NCBI GenBank assembly: GCA_028289345.1
Contig: JANQQL010000050.1
Span: 543,223-607,222, forward strand
From: Planctomycetota bacterium
Lineage (GTDB): Bacteria > Planctomycetota > B15-G4 > SIAN01
Direction of reading: 5' to 3'
Length of the DNA stretch: 64,000 nt
Of the stretch, positions 63,605 to 64,000 are shown piece after piece. Numbering within the stretch: the stretch's first letter is position 1; each line of letters begins with the position of its first letter. The notes under the pieces were generated by a model. That model worked only from the letters and a program-made list of their open reading frames with translations. It did not search any database and was not told the origin of the DNA. Both the position numbers and the translations under genes were made by a program.

Positions 63605-64000
63605 GTCAACCAGCCTTTCTTCCGGATTGTCGTAGCCCCGCAAGGATAAGAACAAGGACGCGGGAAAAAAGGGTGGGCTGGGTGGGGACGCCTTGGGGAG
63701 GCGCCAGCGGGGCAGCCGACGGTCGCAGGAATGTCGGAATGTGGGGTTGGGATTGTGGAAGCGAGGTTTGCGGGGGCGTCGGACGAGAACTCGTGAGGAC
63801 GAAGCCGGCCCAGAGCCTAGGAAATCTCCGGTGGGGCCGCGGATGAGTGCCGGTGTCAGCCCGGTTGCCGGGCCGGAGCATCCGACGAGGGCCGGATTGC
63901 CGAACGCTTCCGATTGCGGCCCAGCGGGTGACAGTGGCCCGAAGTTGAGTGCGGGCGAGGGCACGGTCGTCGGCGACGGCCGACGCAGAGTCGGCCGAGC
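63605..64000. other. Upstream region of the Gre-type gene
   Basis: 396 bases to the window edge. It contains Pro/Ser/Arg-rich open frames on both strands, with no ribosome site or family match; nothing else can be supported. Confidence 0.4.

Overview
The window looks like one stretch of a high-GC (mid-60s percent by eye) chromosome from a Planctomycetota-like bacterium. This assignment is inference. It rests on an ECF sigma factor of the Rhodopirellula-type family (57531-58085), a Ser/Thr kinase fused to a SUMF1-type domain, several FG-GAP/UnbV secreted proteins, several alkaline-phosphatase-superfamily ('sulfatase') proteins, PEGA and carboxypeptidase-regulatory-like domains, and many lipoprotein signals. 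There is no sign of phage, IS element, CRISPR array, tRNA or rRNA.

Layout. 1-1024 (-): a LolCDE/MacB-type ABC transporter, permease cut by the window edge. 1129-2963 (-): aldo/keto reductase and short-chain dehydrogenase, translationally coupled. 3157-7627 (-): two paralogous FG-GAP/UnbV secreted proteins, the first closed by a good intrinsic terminator. 7794-10799: a metal-chelate/cobalamin-type ABC importer, with the binding lipoprotein on (-) and the permease and ATPase on (+). 10985-11602 (+): a lower-GC HEPN-like gene. 11746-13647 (-): an S9 peptidase lipoprotein. 14024-15604: two convergent genes, each with an in-frame TGA. 15650-21018: patatin-like lipoprotein, DUF4287 protein, and a large carboxypeptidase-regulatory-like protein. 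21420-26978 (+): ECF sigma/anti-sigma operon with a third secreted protein, then DinB, a coiled-coil protein and a sulfatase-like lipoprotein. 27088-28431 (-): a canonical FGly sulfatase. 28640-33997 (-): a BlaI/BlaR1-like pair with a serine-hydrolase fusion, behind two palindromic operators. 34352-39255 (-): ECF sigma, anti-sigma, DUF4097, PEGA lipoprotein and a YidD fusion, all overlapping or nearly so. 39762-47627: small lipoprotein, HAD phosphatase, two more sulfatase-fold lipoproteins, EVE protein, ferredoxin. 47758-57277: large lipoprotein, argS, TPR/FG-GAP protein. 57531-60557: ECF sigma factor and Ser/Thr kinase, convergent. 61418-63604 (-): a GreA-type factor with a very long N-terminal extension.

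The most striking signal is at 14024-15124. A DUF3179 gene has a single in-frame TGA exactly where the family has the first cysteine of its CPLC motif, giving U-P-L-C. Coding resumes in frame for 232 codons, and a hairpin that fits the bacterial SECIS rules follows the TGA. The convergent neighbour (15206-15604), an NTF2/SnoaL-like gene, also carries one in-frame TGA at codon 18 behind an AGGAGG start. TGA is used as an ordinary stop elsewhere in the window, so a genome-wide code change is ruled out. The first case is read as a probable undescribed selenoprotein; the second may be a selenoprotein, a decayed gene or an error.

Genes work in recognisable modules: two sigma/anti-sigma operons that drive cell-envelope proteins, an envelope sensor-protease/repressor pair with its hydrolase, and many exported degradative or binding proteins. 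Few housekeeping genes are present (argS, the Gre factor, ferredoxin).
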